From contig CM029116.1 in the NCBI GenBank assembly GCA_016859345.1, positions 6,612,643 to 6,676,642 on the forward strand: a DNA stretch of 64,000 bases, written 5' to 3'. Shown in pieces: positions 36,295 through 49,400 of the stretch. The position numbers and the translations under genes were made by a program. Position 1 is the stretch's first letter. Each line of letters begins with the position of its first letter. Source of the DNA: Istiophorus platypterus (lineage: Eukaryota > Chordata > Actinopteri > Istiophoriformes > Istiophoridae). The notes beneath the pieces are model-generated. The model had not been told where the DNA came from. It made no database searches and worked only from the letters and a program-made list of their open reading frames with translations.

Positions 36295-38143
36295 CACACA
36301 CACACACACAAAAATTTGTACTCCTATCTTTCTGAGTACAGTCCTTGGAATGATTCATTTCCTAACCTTTTACCCTAACCTCAACCATTACAACTGAAAG
36401 CCTCACCCTGATCCTTACCTTACCTCTGGTCCTAAACCTAATTCTAAACTGAACCCTAAAACCACGTCTTAACCCTCAAACAGCCCTTTGAAGTTGGGAG
36501 GACTGGTAAAAATGTCCTCAAAATACTATAATGCCACCTGTTCCCCTTTCAGAGCCAAGTTAATTTATAATCTTTTCCAGGAGGATGGAAGTCTTGGAGG
36601 TCCTTCAGAAAGATTTCCATCTGTTTTACTTTTTTTTTTCTCCCCCCCGAGTGTCAAACTGAATGGAGACATTTCATCCATGCGAGTGTGTATCTGGAGC
36701 CAGTTTTGAACCAGCAACATGCCTGAAAATATGGAGGCCTTATTATCTTCATTATTCTGAAAAGCCAAACCACATTTCCCTCCTCTTTGACAGGATGGCA
36801 AGGGTGCTGCAGCTGCGTTCATTAGTGTGGGAGCAGCCAGAGCAGCCACACAGTGCGGAATCTTTGGTCCCGAGCACAGTGTGTTTTCTACAGTGACAGA
36901 TGGGGACGTGTGAGGAGAATGTGGAGCAGTTGCGGCCTAATTTCCCAGTAACCATTGCTTTGGCCCTCTGACCCTGAGGTGAGGCTGATTCTCAGGGAGG
37001 GGCTCTTTTGGGTAATGTTGTTCACACATGTCTGAAAAGGAACATGTGGAAACACTCACGGTCAGCTTACCTGGGAGGCGCTAGTCTCTCACATAGCCGG
37101 CTGGCTACAACTCTATTAAGAGCAGTGAGCTAGTCTCTGTGTGATGTTGATGAAGTGATTTTACAGGGCCACTGCTGTGGTAGGTATCACATTTGGCGTG
37201 GCACACATTTTTTTTTTCCTTTTACAAGGGCACATGTGTATGTTTGAACATATCACCTGCCGTGTAACTTGAGCTCCACTCACCAACTGTGTTGTGCCAT
37301 CGGTTGACAGCGAATAGGCGGCTGCAGGTGACGGTGACCACAGCGGGTATGATGAGATGGGGCAGGGTGTTGGCGGCCACATGGGTTACCGGCGAATTGG
37401 ATGGAAATTTCAACACCATGATGACATCCTGCTGCATCTGGTCCTTGAACATGAGAGGACTCTGTGGAAGGAAACACTATTGAGTAGAAGAGAGAAAAGA
37501 CGGAGTGTGGAGAAGGATGGAGGGATGTGATGGTGGGAGAGGAGCAGGAGTATGAGGAAAGAGGAGTGGGAACGCAGGGGATGGAGAAGATAAAAACAGA
37601 GAAATGAAAAGGATGGGAGAAAAAGAATGGAAAGAGGCAGTTAGTGTGGAGGTTGGAGGAAAAACTAGGTTCAGACACAGAGGAGAGATTCATGCACTGT
37701 ACTCTCCGGACAGTACAGTCAGACAAGGGACTGGTCAAACATGGATAAGACATGGAAAACTGGAATGGAGTAGGCTGTACATATGAGATGGTGCATACAT
37801 GACACGTGTATCAGAAAGGTTATGTTTAGTCCACATAGAGGCAGCAAAAATTGCATCAGTTTTTGCTTTTGAAAATGTGCCCCCCCCCCCCAAAAAGTAA
37901 CTTTCAACTCAACCTTCAACTCAATCCTGGCTTAAACTACATGTGTAGTGGGAGTAAAAGCAATGGAGGAGATAGTAATACCGACAATACTCAGAGTTCT
38001 GAAGTAGTTTCCACTCTCATCTTATCCTTAATACTGGAGGCTTTTGACAGAAGTGGACAGAAGTGGATCAAAACGTTTACATCTGTTGCAAAAGTAGAAA
38101 ATTGAACTAAAAGGTCTCAGAGGGATCTGCCATGCAGTTTCTT

Positions 38144-38225
<82 letters not shown>

Positions 38226-41200
38226 ACCATGTGGGGATAATGAGGGCTAGGCTAGCTATTACATGGATTAGACAGGGAAGAGCAGCTTACAGCAGAAAGA
38301 GGGGAGCTACTAGGCCAGTAGAGAGCACTCTTCCCTTTACACCACACTCCTAGTAGGCGGTAGCAGCTATAACACAGTGCAGACAACTGACTCTGAAAAT
38401 TTGTTGTTATATTGCAGGTCTGACCACTATGAGGCAAGGCTTCTGAAATATTTATCTTTTGTTATAAAAGAGTGGTTTGAAGGAAATAGAAGTGAGAAAT
38501 CATTTCAATCTTTTTCCTACCTACAAACACGGGCACACTAACACACACTCTATCCAGACTCACACACGTCCACACATCCTGCTCTGCACACACACCGCTA
38601 CCAGAGGGGTAGGGAATTTTCCTAGTATGCTCATTGCTCTTACTAGGTGCATGGCGGAACTGCGTGGAGGATGTGGCTCAATAAGCAACTGAGATGGCGT
38701 CTGTCCAAAGCTCTGGATCTGCGCCTCTGTGGCCTGCGGGAGAGAGGGAGAAAGGAGAAGGAGAGAGAGAGCGGCTGTCACAATCAATATGCATCAAAGT
38801 GATGGGTCAATGCGTTACTTGACAATGCAAGCAAATCCTAACTCAGCCGTGCCTCAGAGGAAGGGGGGAGGTAAAGGGAAAGGGGTGCACTCCCAATCCG
38901 CCCCGGTGCTCCCCCTTCCCCCCTCAGCCTGCAGAGTCATCCAAGTGTTAGTATGGAAGAGACAAGCCTTTTCCTATTAACATGCTTCAGTTAACCATTC
39001 CCATTTCCAGGCGCAGGGGCCCCCACTGCACGAACGTTAACCTGGAGTGACATCCAGCTAGGACTGCAGCAGGCCGGCCCGCTTTTAGATGTTATTGTGC
39101 TTGAAACAAAGGCAAAGAGCATGTGTATGCACACACACACACATACAGACACACACCTCACATGTATGAAACAGAGAGAGAAAAATCACACAGGCAGACT
39201 ATGGTGAGTTGGGTAAGGCTACCTGGATGAACAGAGATTTACGGTTTATAAACTATGAGTCTAGATGCTTGTAACTTAGAAGGGAAAAAAAACTAAAATA
39301 GCACAAATCACACCTGGAGTAAAGGAAAAAAACAACAAAACGCTATTATCAGAAATTAACTTCATTTTAAACAGACAAGAGAACGCCTTTGCTTCCAGTG
39401 AGAGAGGAAAAAAAAAACAAGCAGTAAGAGCTGCTGAGCTTGACTGAAAGTGGGGCACTCCACAGTGGGAGTGATTGATGTGACTGGAGCCACTTCCACC
39501 ATCAGAGGGGAGCTTGTAGACGTCCGTCAATGCCACTGTTCACAATGGAACCTACATCGCTCAGCCTTTCGCCCGCACTTCTGACTGCCTGGGTGACTGG
39601 CCCTCATTTTCCTCCGCCTGTACACACCACTCACTATCAAAAGGACCCATTGGGTAGCACATGCCACGCCAGGAGACGTGGCACGGGAAGCTTGGAGGTG
39701 ATACTGAATTAGGACAGGCCACCTGCAAGCCAAACTGTCGCCCCCGCTACCCCCTGGTCACTTCCTATCTTCCGCAGCACCAAAAAAGGCGCTGTCCAGA
39801 CGGTTGAGTGCTGTCACACAGCAGTGAAAGTTTCATGTGAGTTGCTGAGCACATTTGGCAACCATTAAGTGTTAGTCAGTATTTCTTTACAATGCAGTCT
39901 GTCAAGTAATAAGCAACTGACATTATGGCTATTTAAGGTTAGGTTTGGGGTGAGGGTTACAATGTCTTTTCAAATAAAGAAATTCGATACAAAGATCATA
40001 AAGGCTGAGAAGGGCCATGTGGAAAACATCACCATATTTCTTGTGATGATTCTATTACCAGGGAAACTGCACTGCTGCATGTCCCATTTTGGTAGTCTTA
40101 GACAACCTTAACGCGCAACTGTTATTTCCAGAGCACAGGGGGGGAGGATTTGTCTGTATGCGTTGGTGTTTTTACATGTATGTGTGTGTGTGTGTGTGTG
40201 TCGGGGGGAAGGGGGTCAAACTTGTTGAAGGTTAACTCAAGAACATGTTATTCTACTAGATGATCAAAACATGCCAATATCTCTCAGGTGCATCAACACT
40301 AATCCTCTCTGAGGTATGTCAGAAACTTATCTCTATCTCATTCTGAGACGGAGAGCACTTAACAGGCAGTTCATTAGTTTAAGTCACTTCAGGCCCTGCT
40401 TTTTGGCTGATAAGTGACACTCATTGCCAAAGCCATCTGGACGATCTCCCCTCCCAGCAACAGCCACCTTGCTTGGATGAGCAGCAAACATCCATCATAA
40501 CGCAATGTGTTGGCCTGTCTGTCTGTCTGACTTTGTTCGCATTTGAGGTGCAGGTGAGTGGCTGCAGCTCTATCTCTCTATCTGCTGCCTGCTTCCCAAA
40601 CCGGTGACAAAGACTCCGTGGAGGATGCCCCCGCCCCCTCCGCCCCCCAACCACCACCACCAGCATCCTCCAGTGCACTCATGCAATGCAGCAACAAAAC
40701 AGCTCTGTCAGACTGAATGCAGACACGGCCTTACGTTGACCCGGTTAGCAACGTGAGATCATGCTGAGTCACGACGCCCAAGATCACTGGTGGCAACTAC
40801 AAATATGAAGCTGCTCCACCTTTCACCTTTTGACAGATGCCGCAGATTACAGACAGCAAAAATTGCTTTCATCAAGTACTTGTGGCTTTTAAGTCATGTA
40901 AACAGATTATGAAAACAGATCAAAATAGAAACAAAAACCACACAGGCACATTCAAATACACATAAACAAACTAATTATGTGATAGTCTAATTGCCTTTCT
41001 TTCTCATGTGACCGCACAGACCATTCTTTGCGAGCCAATGGGAAAAGTGTTTAAGATAAGATTATCTGGCTTATTCTAATCCTTAGATACAAAAGAATTG
41101 CCCTGAGGGTGTTTTTTGACTGACAGCTCAGAAGTCGACATATGCACTACTGTATTCAGGAGCAGAAATGTCTCCAACAATGTGTCCACCAGTAACTGAT

Positions 41201-43434
41201 TGTCTCTAATGCACCTATCATCAAAGACAATGCACACTGAATCCTCCATGCTATGTGATTTATATGAAGGGAGTTACTTCGTCATTAAGGTCAAACATTT
41301 AAACACTTGTGTCCCATTACCATGAGAATATCAAGGTGAAATCAATTTGAAGTGCGCCCGCTGCTTCAAAGCTCTTCATTGGCCAGCCACAGCACACTTT
41401 GTTGTCTTTGTTCATTGGGGGGGGGGGGGGGGGGCAGCTGAGGAGGAATACAGTCCCACTGATGAATAATTTGTCTGTTTCTTTCTGAGTGACACAGCAG
41501 GATCTGATTCAAGGGGTTGCTGTCATGTTTTTCCATAAGAGAAGGCTGTCAGGAGAGGCATCACAGCGAAGGACTGCTGTTCCGGCAGTATGCCCAGTAG
41601 AGCTGTCACCGTGCCCTCAACCAGAGGCCCGGCGGCATGTCAGTGTCATCATTTCCATCTGACACACGGACGGAAATTATCTCTCATGACCTCTAATTTC
41701 TTGACATTGGGAATGCCTTAATTGTTGTGACTAATGCCAGATCTGCAGTTTCACCTGTCAGGTCCAGAATGAATCAATACCCTGGAGTCAATTGTCACAG
41801 GTCTCAACAGACATTTGTCGGGCACTTTTCCATGCTCCACCTCACTGACTCAGCCAGGCAGATCACAGACTGCCCTGTGTTGGATCGGAGCAGTGGTAAA
41901 CAGTGATGGGAATAATGGCACAACAAATCCTGCAGGGAATCGCCTACTGAATTATCATAACCTCACCTGCTACCTGTTAATGAGTAATGTTACCTGCTAG
42001 ACTAAGCAAGAAAGTGTTCAACTTAAATCATATCATTTCACAGTGGAGCATCAAATTATAGTAGAAGCACTGTATTCAGATCAAAGTAGAGAAAAAAAAA
42101 AAACTAAAAAAAAAAACTGCTCTTAGGAAATTAGGATACTGGACATGAATTCTTTTTTTCCTACAGTCTATATGTGCTTCAGGTTTGCAGGGGACTGCAA
42201 TGAAATACAATAATCTGTTTATATATGCAAGGATATTAAAAAAAAAAAATCACATTTTAACAGACTTGTTCATTATGCATTTTCAGAAATCTGCTAGGTT
42301 TTAGTACAGAGGTTTAAATATACAAGATTATAGTTTAATATAACAGGAGAAAAAGAATCAATCTAGAAACATGACTGAGGGTGTGAATACTTGTCTTAAT
42401 TAGTGCTCATCATATCAACATTACATCAGTTGCAATTAGCAGAGCCAATTTCTTTCTCCTGCAGAAATACGTTCACATGTCACAATAGTGAGTGCATCAA
42501 CTGGGCACAATTAGGGAGCCTTAGTAGCAGACTTCCTAATGTGCAACTAACTAACTGTACTGTCATCTCACAGGGTAACAGTAGGCAGGATGGGAGAGAA
42601 AACCCCTCAACCTGATGCAAAAAACAAAAAACAAAAAACGAGAAAAAAAAAAACAAAAAACAAAGGCATCATCTAAAATTTTTCTCAGTATGATGAAAAC
42701 CAGACCTTCACAATATGGTTTGGCAATTAGATCAGCCCAATCTTCTGCAGGTGATTTGCATAGTGGTCACTTGATAAATAAAGGCGCCCCTGGAAGTGAC
42801 AGTATATAAATGACTTGTTTTGCAGACAGCAGATGGTGGATATCACAGGGAGAGACGAGCTCACACTTGAAAGTACCACAATGCATGCCAGCTGCTGCAG
42901 TCTCTAGTCCTCTTTCCCCCCTACGCAATTAAGCCATTCACGAGTAGTACGGTCACGCTAATAGATATTCAATTAATTAGTTAGGAACAAGAGGATTCAC
43001 TCCCTCATCTATTGACTGACTGACCTTTGGTGATTGTTTCAAGGGCTCAATCAGATTCATTGATCTGATTAAGGAACGGCACACAAGGTACATTCAACAC
43101 CAAAAAGAGAAGAGCACAGAATCCCGATGTTTGGACATATATAAATAATGTGGACAGATATTAAAAGATGACTGTTTATCTGAGAGGAAAGGAAAGAAAA
43201 TTAATATATATCAGTTGATCACAAAATGACACTAATCTCAGAGCAGACTTGATGAGTCAGCAGCTCAGTCCAATTTTCTCACGGGGTTACATCTGCATGA
43301 CACAATAATTGATTGACAGATGCGTGATATGAATGCTCCCAGAGCTCCAGCACATGCCAAGACAAATAGAGACAGGAAGTTGTGCCTATGGTGAATAAGA
43401 GAGGAGGGGCCTAAGTCACCATGGTGATGTGCAT

Positions 43435-43472
<38 letters not shown>

Positions 43473-46400
43473 ATGGGTGTGTGGATGTGTGTGCCTTACC
43501 TCTCGGAGGGAAGGGTCAGTGATACTGTCCAGGTTGACGGAGCCCTCGTAAGTCAGGTAGTGAAAGACGTTGAGGGCACGCACTGCCTCCGGGCCTCGCT
43601 GCTTGTAGCCGAAAATAAGGTCAATCCACTGATGCAGCTGACATGACACAAACTCGCTTTCCAGGGCCTGTCAAAGGAGTACAGGGCAATTAGAGGTGAG
43701 AGGCATACCAGCAGTACACAGGACATGGGCCAAAAGACACAACACAAATTGTGCTTCCACACCACAGTGCGCACAAGAAAACAAAAGCCTTTTTTACTGT
43801 ACACAGATGGCCTACCAGAACACTACATCAGCATCAAACATTGAGGAGCTATCTGTCATTCAAATAAAGTCAATATTTAACCTGCTTTACTGCACATAAA
43901 GATTACATAAGAAATACAGAAAAGGAAATTGCATTCCCTGCCTTTAATGGAGTTAATTAGCTAACTCAGTTAGTCTCCCATATCACATTTTTTTTTCATC
44001 AAAAAAAAAAAAAAAAAAAAAGACAACTGACCTTTTTTTGCATGGAGTCAAAGAAATAAATTCAATCCAAACAGGGATCCAATTTACTTTAAAACCATCT
44101 GCAGGAGCAACACTGAAAAATTGCTTCAGACGGAAAAGATGACTAGATTTCTTGTGGGAGCGTTAGCGTTAGTGATTTGGGATAAGATTTAAGGCTGATA
44201 ATTACTATAAATATACCTATGGAGGAATTGTACTGGGAGTTTGTTGTATTGTTTCACAATAGGGTACAATATAATTCCCATGCATGCAGGTGGAAGGCTT
44301 TTCTGGAGGTATTTACACTCCTCCCCTCACATCCGGAATAACAGCCATTACCAACAAAGCCTGCTTGAGCACACAGAGGCAGAATTTGCCACAGGGCATA
44401 TCACTACAATTGAAAGTGGCACATGCAAAGATGGGAAGTGGGAGGAAGAGAGAGGGAGGAAAAGAGGGAGAAAGAGAAAGAGAGAAAGAAGAATGGGAGA
44501 GAGGGGGAGGCAGGAAGAGAAATCCACTGACAGAAATGAAATAAAAGAGGAAGCGAGAGTGGCCTAGCTAGGGAAAAGAACAAAAGAAAGATAAAAAAAA
44601 AATGGGGGCAGAAGACTATGATTTTCTGGTCGTGTGAACACACTGGTCTGTGAATTTAACAACGCAAGGCAACATCACATGTATCCTTCAACAGGGAGAA
44701 GATATTCACTCTGATCCTTTTTTCTCCAGTCATCCTCTTTCCTTGTTTTGGAGATGCAGACATACATTCTTTCTCACTCTCCCCCTGCCTCCCAGTCTGC
44801 AAGTACACAAGCCAGATAGAGCTCGGCCAGGCAGCGTGGGTAGAGCATGGGGAAAGGTCACCTCCATGAGAACAACCCAGCTCTGTCACTCCAGCTGAAA
44901 AGGTCAAGTGTGCTCCCAAAGCCTCCTTTTTACCTGATCCAAAACCAATGTGGACCCTAACCTCAGGATACTTAATGTGTATTAAACTTTGTGTCCTCCT
45001 AGCAGTCTTACTTAAGATACTGAGGTTTTGGGGGGGGGCACTCATTAAGCTTAAATTAGACTGTGGGAGGATATCATTTATGATTTTCACTCTTAACTAA
45101 AACTGTAAATTTACCCATTTTTCCTCAAATTAGCTTCTGTAATAAATTTTGTATAGGTTGGCATGAACACACAACAAAGTACAAACTTTATTCTTATTCT
45201 GTTCTCTGCCTTTGGTGTTAAGTAATTATAGAGCGGTCGGGTCTGGAAACATGAGCATTTTGTCTACTGTATAAAATTTATCTGCACAGTTGTAAGCACA
45301 TGCTACGTTCTTCTATCATGTTCTCTTCCATTGGGCTCAGTGGGAGGATAGCTGTTTAGTTTCTACAGAAAGTGATTCCAGATAAAAGTCAGAACAGATT
45401 TTATCTAATGGCAAGAGAAGCTTTGGATCTCCATGTCTGTCCCTGTTCTACTCCTGAAAAATGGTGGGAGCTTTGGGCTACATGTTGATAGGCTGTCAGT
45501 AATAAATTCGCATAGAAACAGACACACACAAACACAAACGCAAACAATAACACTAACACACATGCGCAGAGGGAAAGGGACCTGCACACTGCCAAAGTGA
45601 CAAGACTCGGCATTACAAAAAGTAGCACTATAGGGCAAACTTGCCCTCAGTCTTGTCCTTTAGTGATATCACTAGGGTCAGGGGTTCACTGTTAGTATTG
45701 AGCAGCGCACTTTATTAGATGGTTTATGAATAAGACAAGGAGACACAGATGCATGGGAAGGTTAGATGGAAGGGTGGGAATAGATTTATTTACTACTGTG
45801 AGAAGGAGGCAGAAAAGTTAAAGGTGCAGAATTTATTACAAAGGTAAAACTAAATCATATTATCATCCCCCTATAGTTCTTATTGGTACTACATATATGT
45901 TATACATTCCATATTATGACAGATGATAGTGTGCCATACAGTGGGAGATGTAAAAGATAGTTTAATTCCTTTTTTTGGGGTAATAAATGAGGTAAACTCT
46001 TATATATGGTTAGTTTTGGATAAAATAATTATACCATGAGATATGGACTTTGACAGATGCTTAAACCTTACCATTCTGTTTATCCTAACAAAGTCCTCAG
46101 GCTTCTTGGCCCAGGCTGGCAGGTCCACGTCACAAACCATGGTCCTGTCCTCCCTGATTCCCAAATGGTAGCCGTTGCTGTTGACAAACATCTCCGGGAG
46201 GTAGTAGAACTCGGGAATCAGTTCCTGCATTTTAAAGTAGGATGAGATGGTCATATTTTACAGCTGAGCGAAAAGACCACAATGCTTAATACCACAGTTT
46301 TCACTACATAATCCCCTAAAAATTCAGCCAAGTGCAAGGAATAACACATGTGAGGACAGGGCCACAAAAACAAAAACAAACAAAAAAAAAACCCCAGAAA

Positions 46401-49400
46401 AAAAGGTTCTGTATCCCACTGAGATGAAGTGAGAATTTAAAGGGGAAGGTAACATAAACAAACTAAACAGCAGGCCATGAGGACGCGGTGAGAGGTGCTA
46501 GTCCAGTTATTCCAGGCACAGGTGTTAGGTGTGTGAAATGAAACTGGGAATGAGTTGGGTTTTTCTCTATGGTCTCTGGGCTCTTGTGATGGGGTCAGGA
46601 CCTCACAGTGGAGGGGAAGTCAGCATGGTAAAGGAGCCCCCTACATCCATACACTGAAGAAGAGAGCAAATATTTACCCGAGTTTGGAGACAAGACTATT
46701 CTTAGAGGATTTTCTCCTGTGTTGCACGACCATGATGGTATTTTTTTTACCTTTTTTAAACCATACAGCATGTATAATGTACTTTAGATTATTGCTGACC
46801 TTTTTTACAAAGCATATTATAAGTTTTTAGAATGACTCCTCACCCTCTAGGCAATCATTTATATACGTTACGAGCATCAACTTGTAGAGACTTGCTTGAG
46901 AGAGGCAATCCACTACAGTGAACATTTTGATGGGTGAAGTTAAATTAAAAAAAAAAATAAATAAAACAAAACTGTTTTAAAAACTCACAAAATTCATGTT
47001 TGCTTATTCATGTCTTCTGCATTTATTTACCTGTGATTATGGCTTGCACAATGTTTCCTGGTAAGTGACTCTGAAATTTAGTGGCCATTCATTCTTGAAA
47101 GCATTTGGACAGACATCACAAATTCAAGTTTGATTTTCACAGTGCCTTGAAATTACATGGTGACTCCCTGGATTGTCAAGCAAACGATCCAAAAACTATG
47201 GCATGCTTTGGATAGGTGATGGGCTCCGATACCGATATGGTATTATTTTACAAATTATTCATGAAAAACGTATTTGCCACAAAAATTATGTATATTTCCC
47301 ATGATTTTGCACACTCCATTCTGATCCATTATCCTCCTGATCATTCAGCTGAAGAGGGATGCGTGAGTGAAGCCTCTGCATAATGAGGCATATGCACACA
47401 AGGAATGTAGGTCCCCCACTCATTAGAAAACATACACACAAGACAAGTTAAATGGTGTAGTTTGTCTATGAACCTAAGATTATAAAGGAGGGCACGAGAC
47501 AGTATTTTAACTCCATGTATCAGGCTTGTTTTATGAATGCTGTGTTTGTCAGATTCAATGGTAGTATGGAGTTTTATATTGCCTATGGGATACATAACAT
47601 GCAGAGCTTTTAGGCCCCCATAAATCATGGGGTTTTGAGAGAGCGAGTTAGCATGATATGGTACGGGCCAATAACACTACTGCTCTGCTGTTGGTCACAT
47701 TTCACCCTTTGCTCACGACAGGGAAGGGAGTACGGCAGCCATTCCCCTCTGCTTCCTTCTGTCTCTCACATACACACACATACACACGACCGCACTTTCC
47801 CTCCTCTTTTCGTTTGTAAACTTCCTGCCATAACTCACCGCCAAGCCGTTAAAACTGCCAGCTCCGTTTTCAAGCCACCCTCCCATGGCAGCCATTAATT
47901 CTGCAACAGCATCGTAATGGGCTAACAAGTCAATCACACAAGTCTCCATTGCTTTACACTATGTCACCTTAATGACATGTTCGTCAAAATCTGTCACCGG
48001 TGGAGTGCTGCTTGATTCCTTCAGACAGCATGGTGGCAGTTTGTGCGTGTATGAGAAAGTACCTATGTCTGTGTGCCCACTAGTTCTTAGTAAAAATGTG
48101 CTGCTCTTTACCCATGGGTGGCTGTGCCATCTTAACATAATTGTGTGCGCACCACGAAAAAAACGAGAGGTATGGATGAACATTAATAATGGGGTGGTCA
48201 AGTGGGCGAGGCTTGGTTGGTGCAGGGTTGTTTCCATTTGACATGCTCTTTTACGAGGTCATCCCCATCAGGGGTTAAGCCTCCCTCGATCTTGTCGTCA
48301 TTACTGCTGGAGAAGCCTGGGGTTAATGAAGGAGAGACCCTGGTAAAAACAAGCTGCCTTTTAATCAGGGCTCCCAATGGCCCGCTTGGTGTACTGGGCC
48401 GAAGCTGACCTTAACCCCTAAGTTGCTACATGGTGGCTGTGCATGGAATTTGTGTGTCGGTCTATATGTACAGCTGCCTTCTTTTATTTTATTAAAGGAG
48501 GGCATTATATTTAGCATTGCTCTTTTTGTACATAGGATTCAAGAATCAAGGTTACAAATACCAGAGTAATTTAAAAACTCTGCTGGAATTATGAAAAGAA
48601 AAACTGGAGAAACAAAAAGAAACTGAGATTAGATGAGATAAAAATAAATCACAGCAAATAATAATTCAATCAGTAACAGTACTACCTCATAATTTTGCCC
48701 TATGCTCTTGCATAGTATTTTTCTTCTTCTAATGCATTATGAAATACTGTTAGTAATCCACTATTATCCTCCACAGTACAGTGCCTCTCCTAATAGATCA
48801 GTAGCCATCCTATGTGTGTAAAAACAAATGTGTGCAGACATACAAGTAGTTGAAAGCAGGCTGTATTTGTTAACAGGGTCGCGTTTGACTATTCAGCTCT
48901 TCACTGGCTTGCAGCTCTCTGCCTCTGCTTCACATAGATTGTTGGCTGCTCTCCCCCAGATCCTGGCAAGTAAAAGCCCTGTCTGGACATAAAAGACTAC
49001 ATTTTAAATATCTTTTGTCATTAATGCTTTATTAATTGCCTGGGGCAACACAACCAAGTGCAGGGTGTGTTAGAAATATATGACACTTTGAGGTCAGTGC
49101 ATACTCCTGCTGGGTGTTATGCAGTGGGCAAAATGGAGGCAAATCAGCAGGGTTCAGCGTTTTCGGTGACTGCTCTCTGGATTTGCAGAGGGAGGGCTTT
49201 GTCTTTCACTCAGACGCAGCCTTTGTTCGAACTCATGAGTGCTTGCATGCACAGATAAAAAAAAAAAGAAAATTGGTCTACCTTTGAGATAGTTTGTATT
49301 CTGCATGAGATAAATCACATGTGCATTTCTAAGTGCTTAGGGTATTCCTGTACACCATGGGTCTTTGTGATTCGCTGTGTGGATGAGGCATTTATAATTA

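Larger units (their letters stand above)
38734..43499 (-). other. NBEA intron, 4.8 kb
   Basis: No exon in frame. Holds an 18-base G-run (41417-41434), a short GT run (40181-40203) and long non-repetitive stretches around 41440-41810 and 42930-43070 that look like candidate conserved non-coding DNA. Confidence 0.7.
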
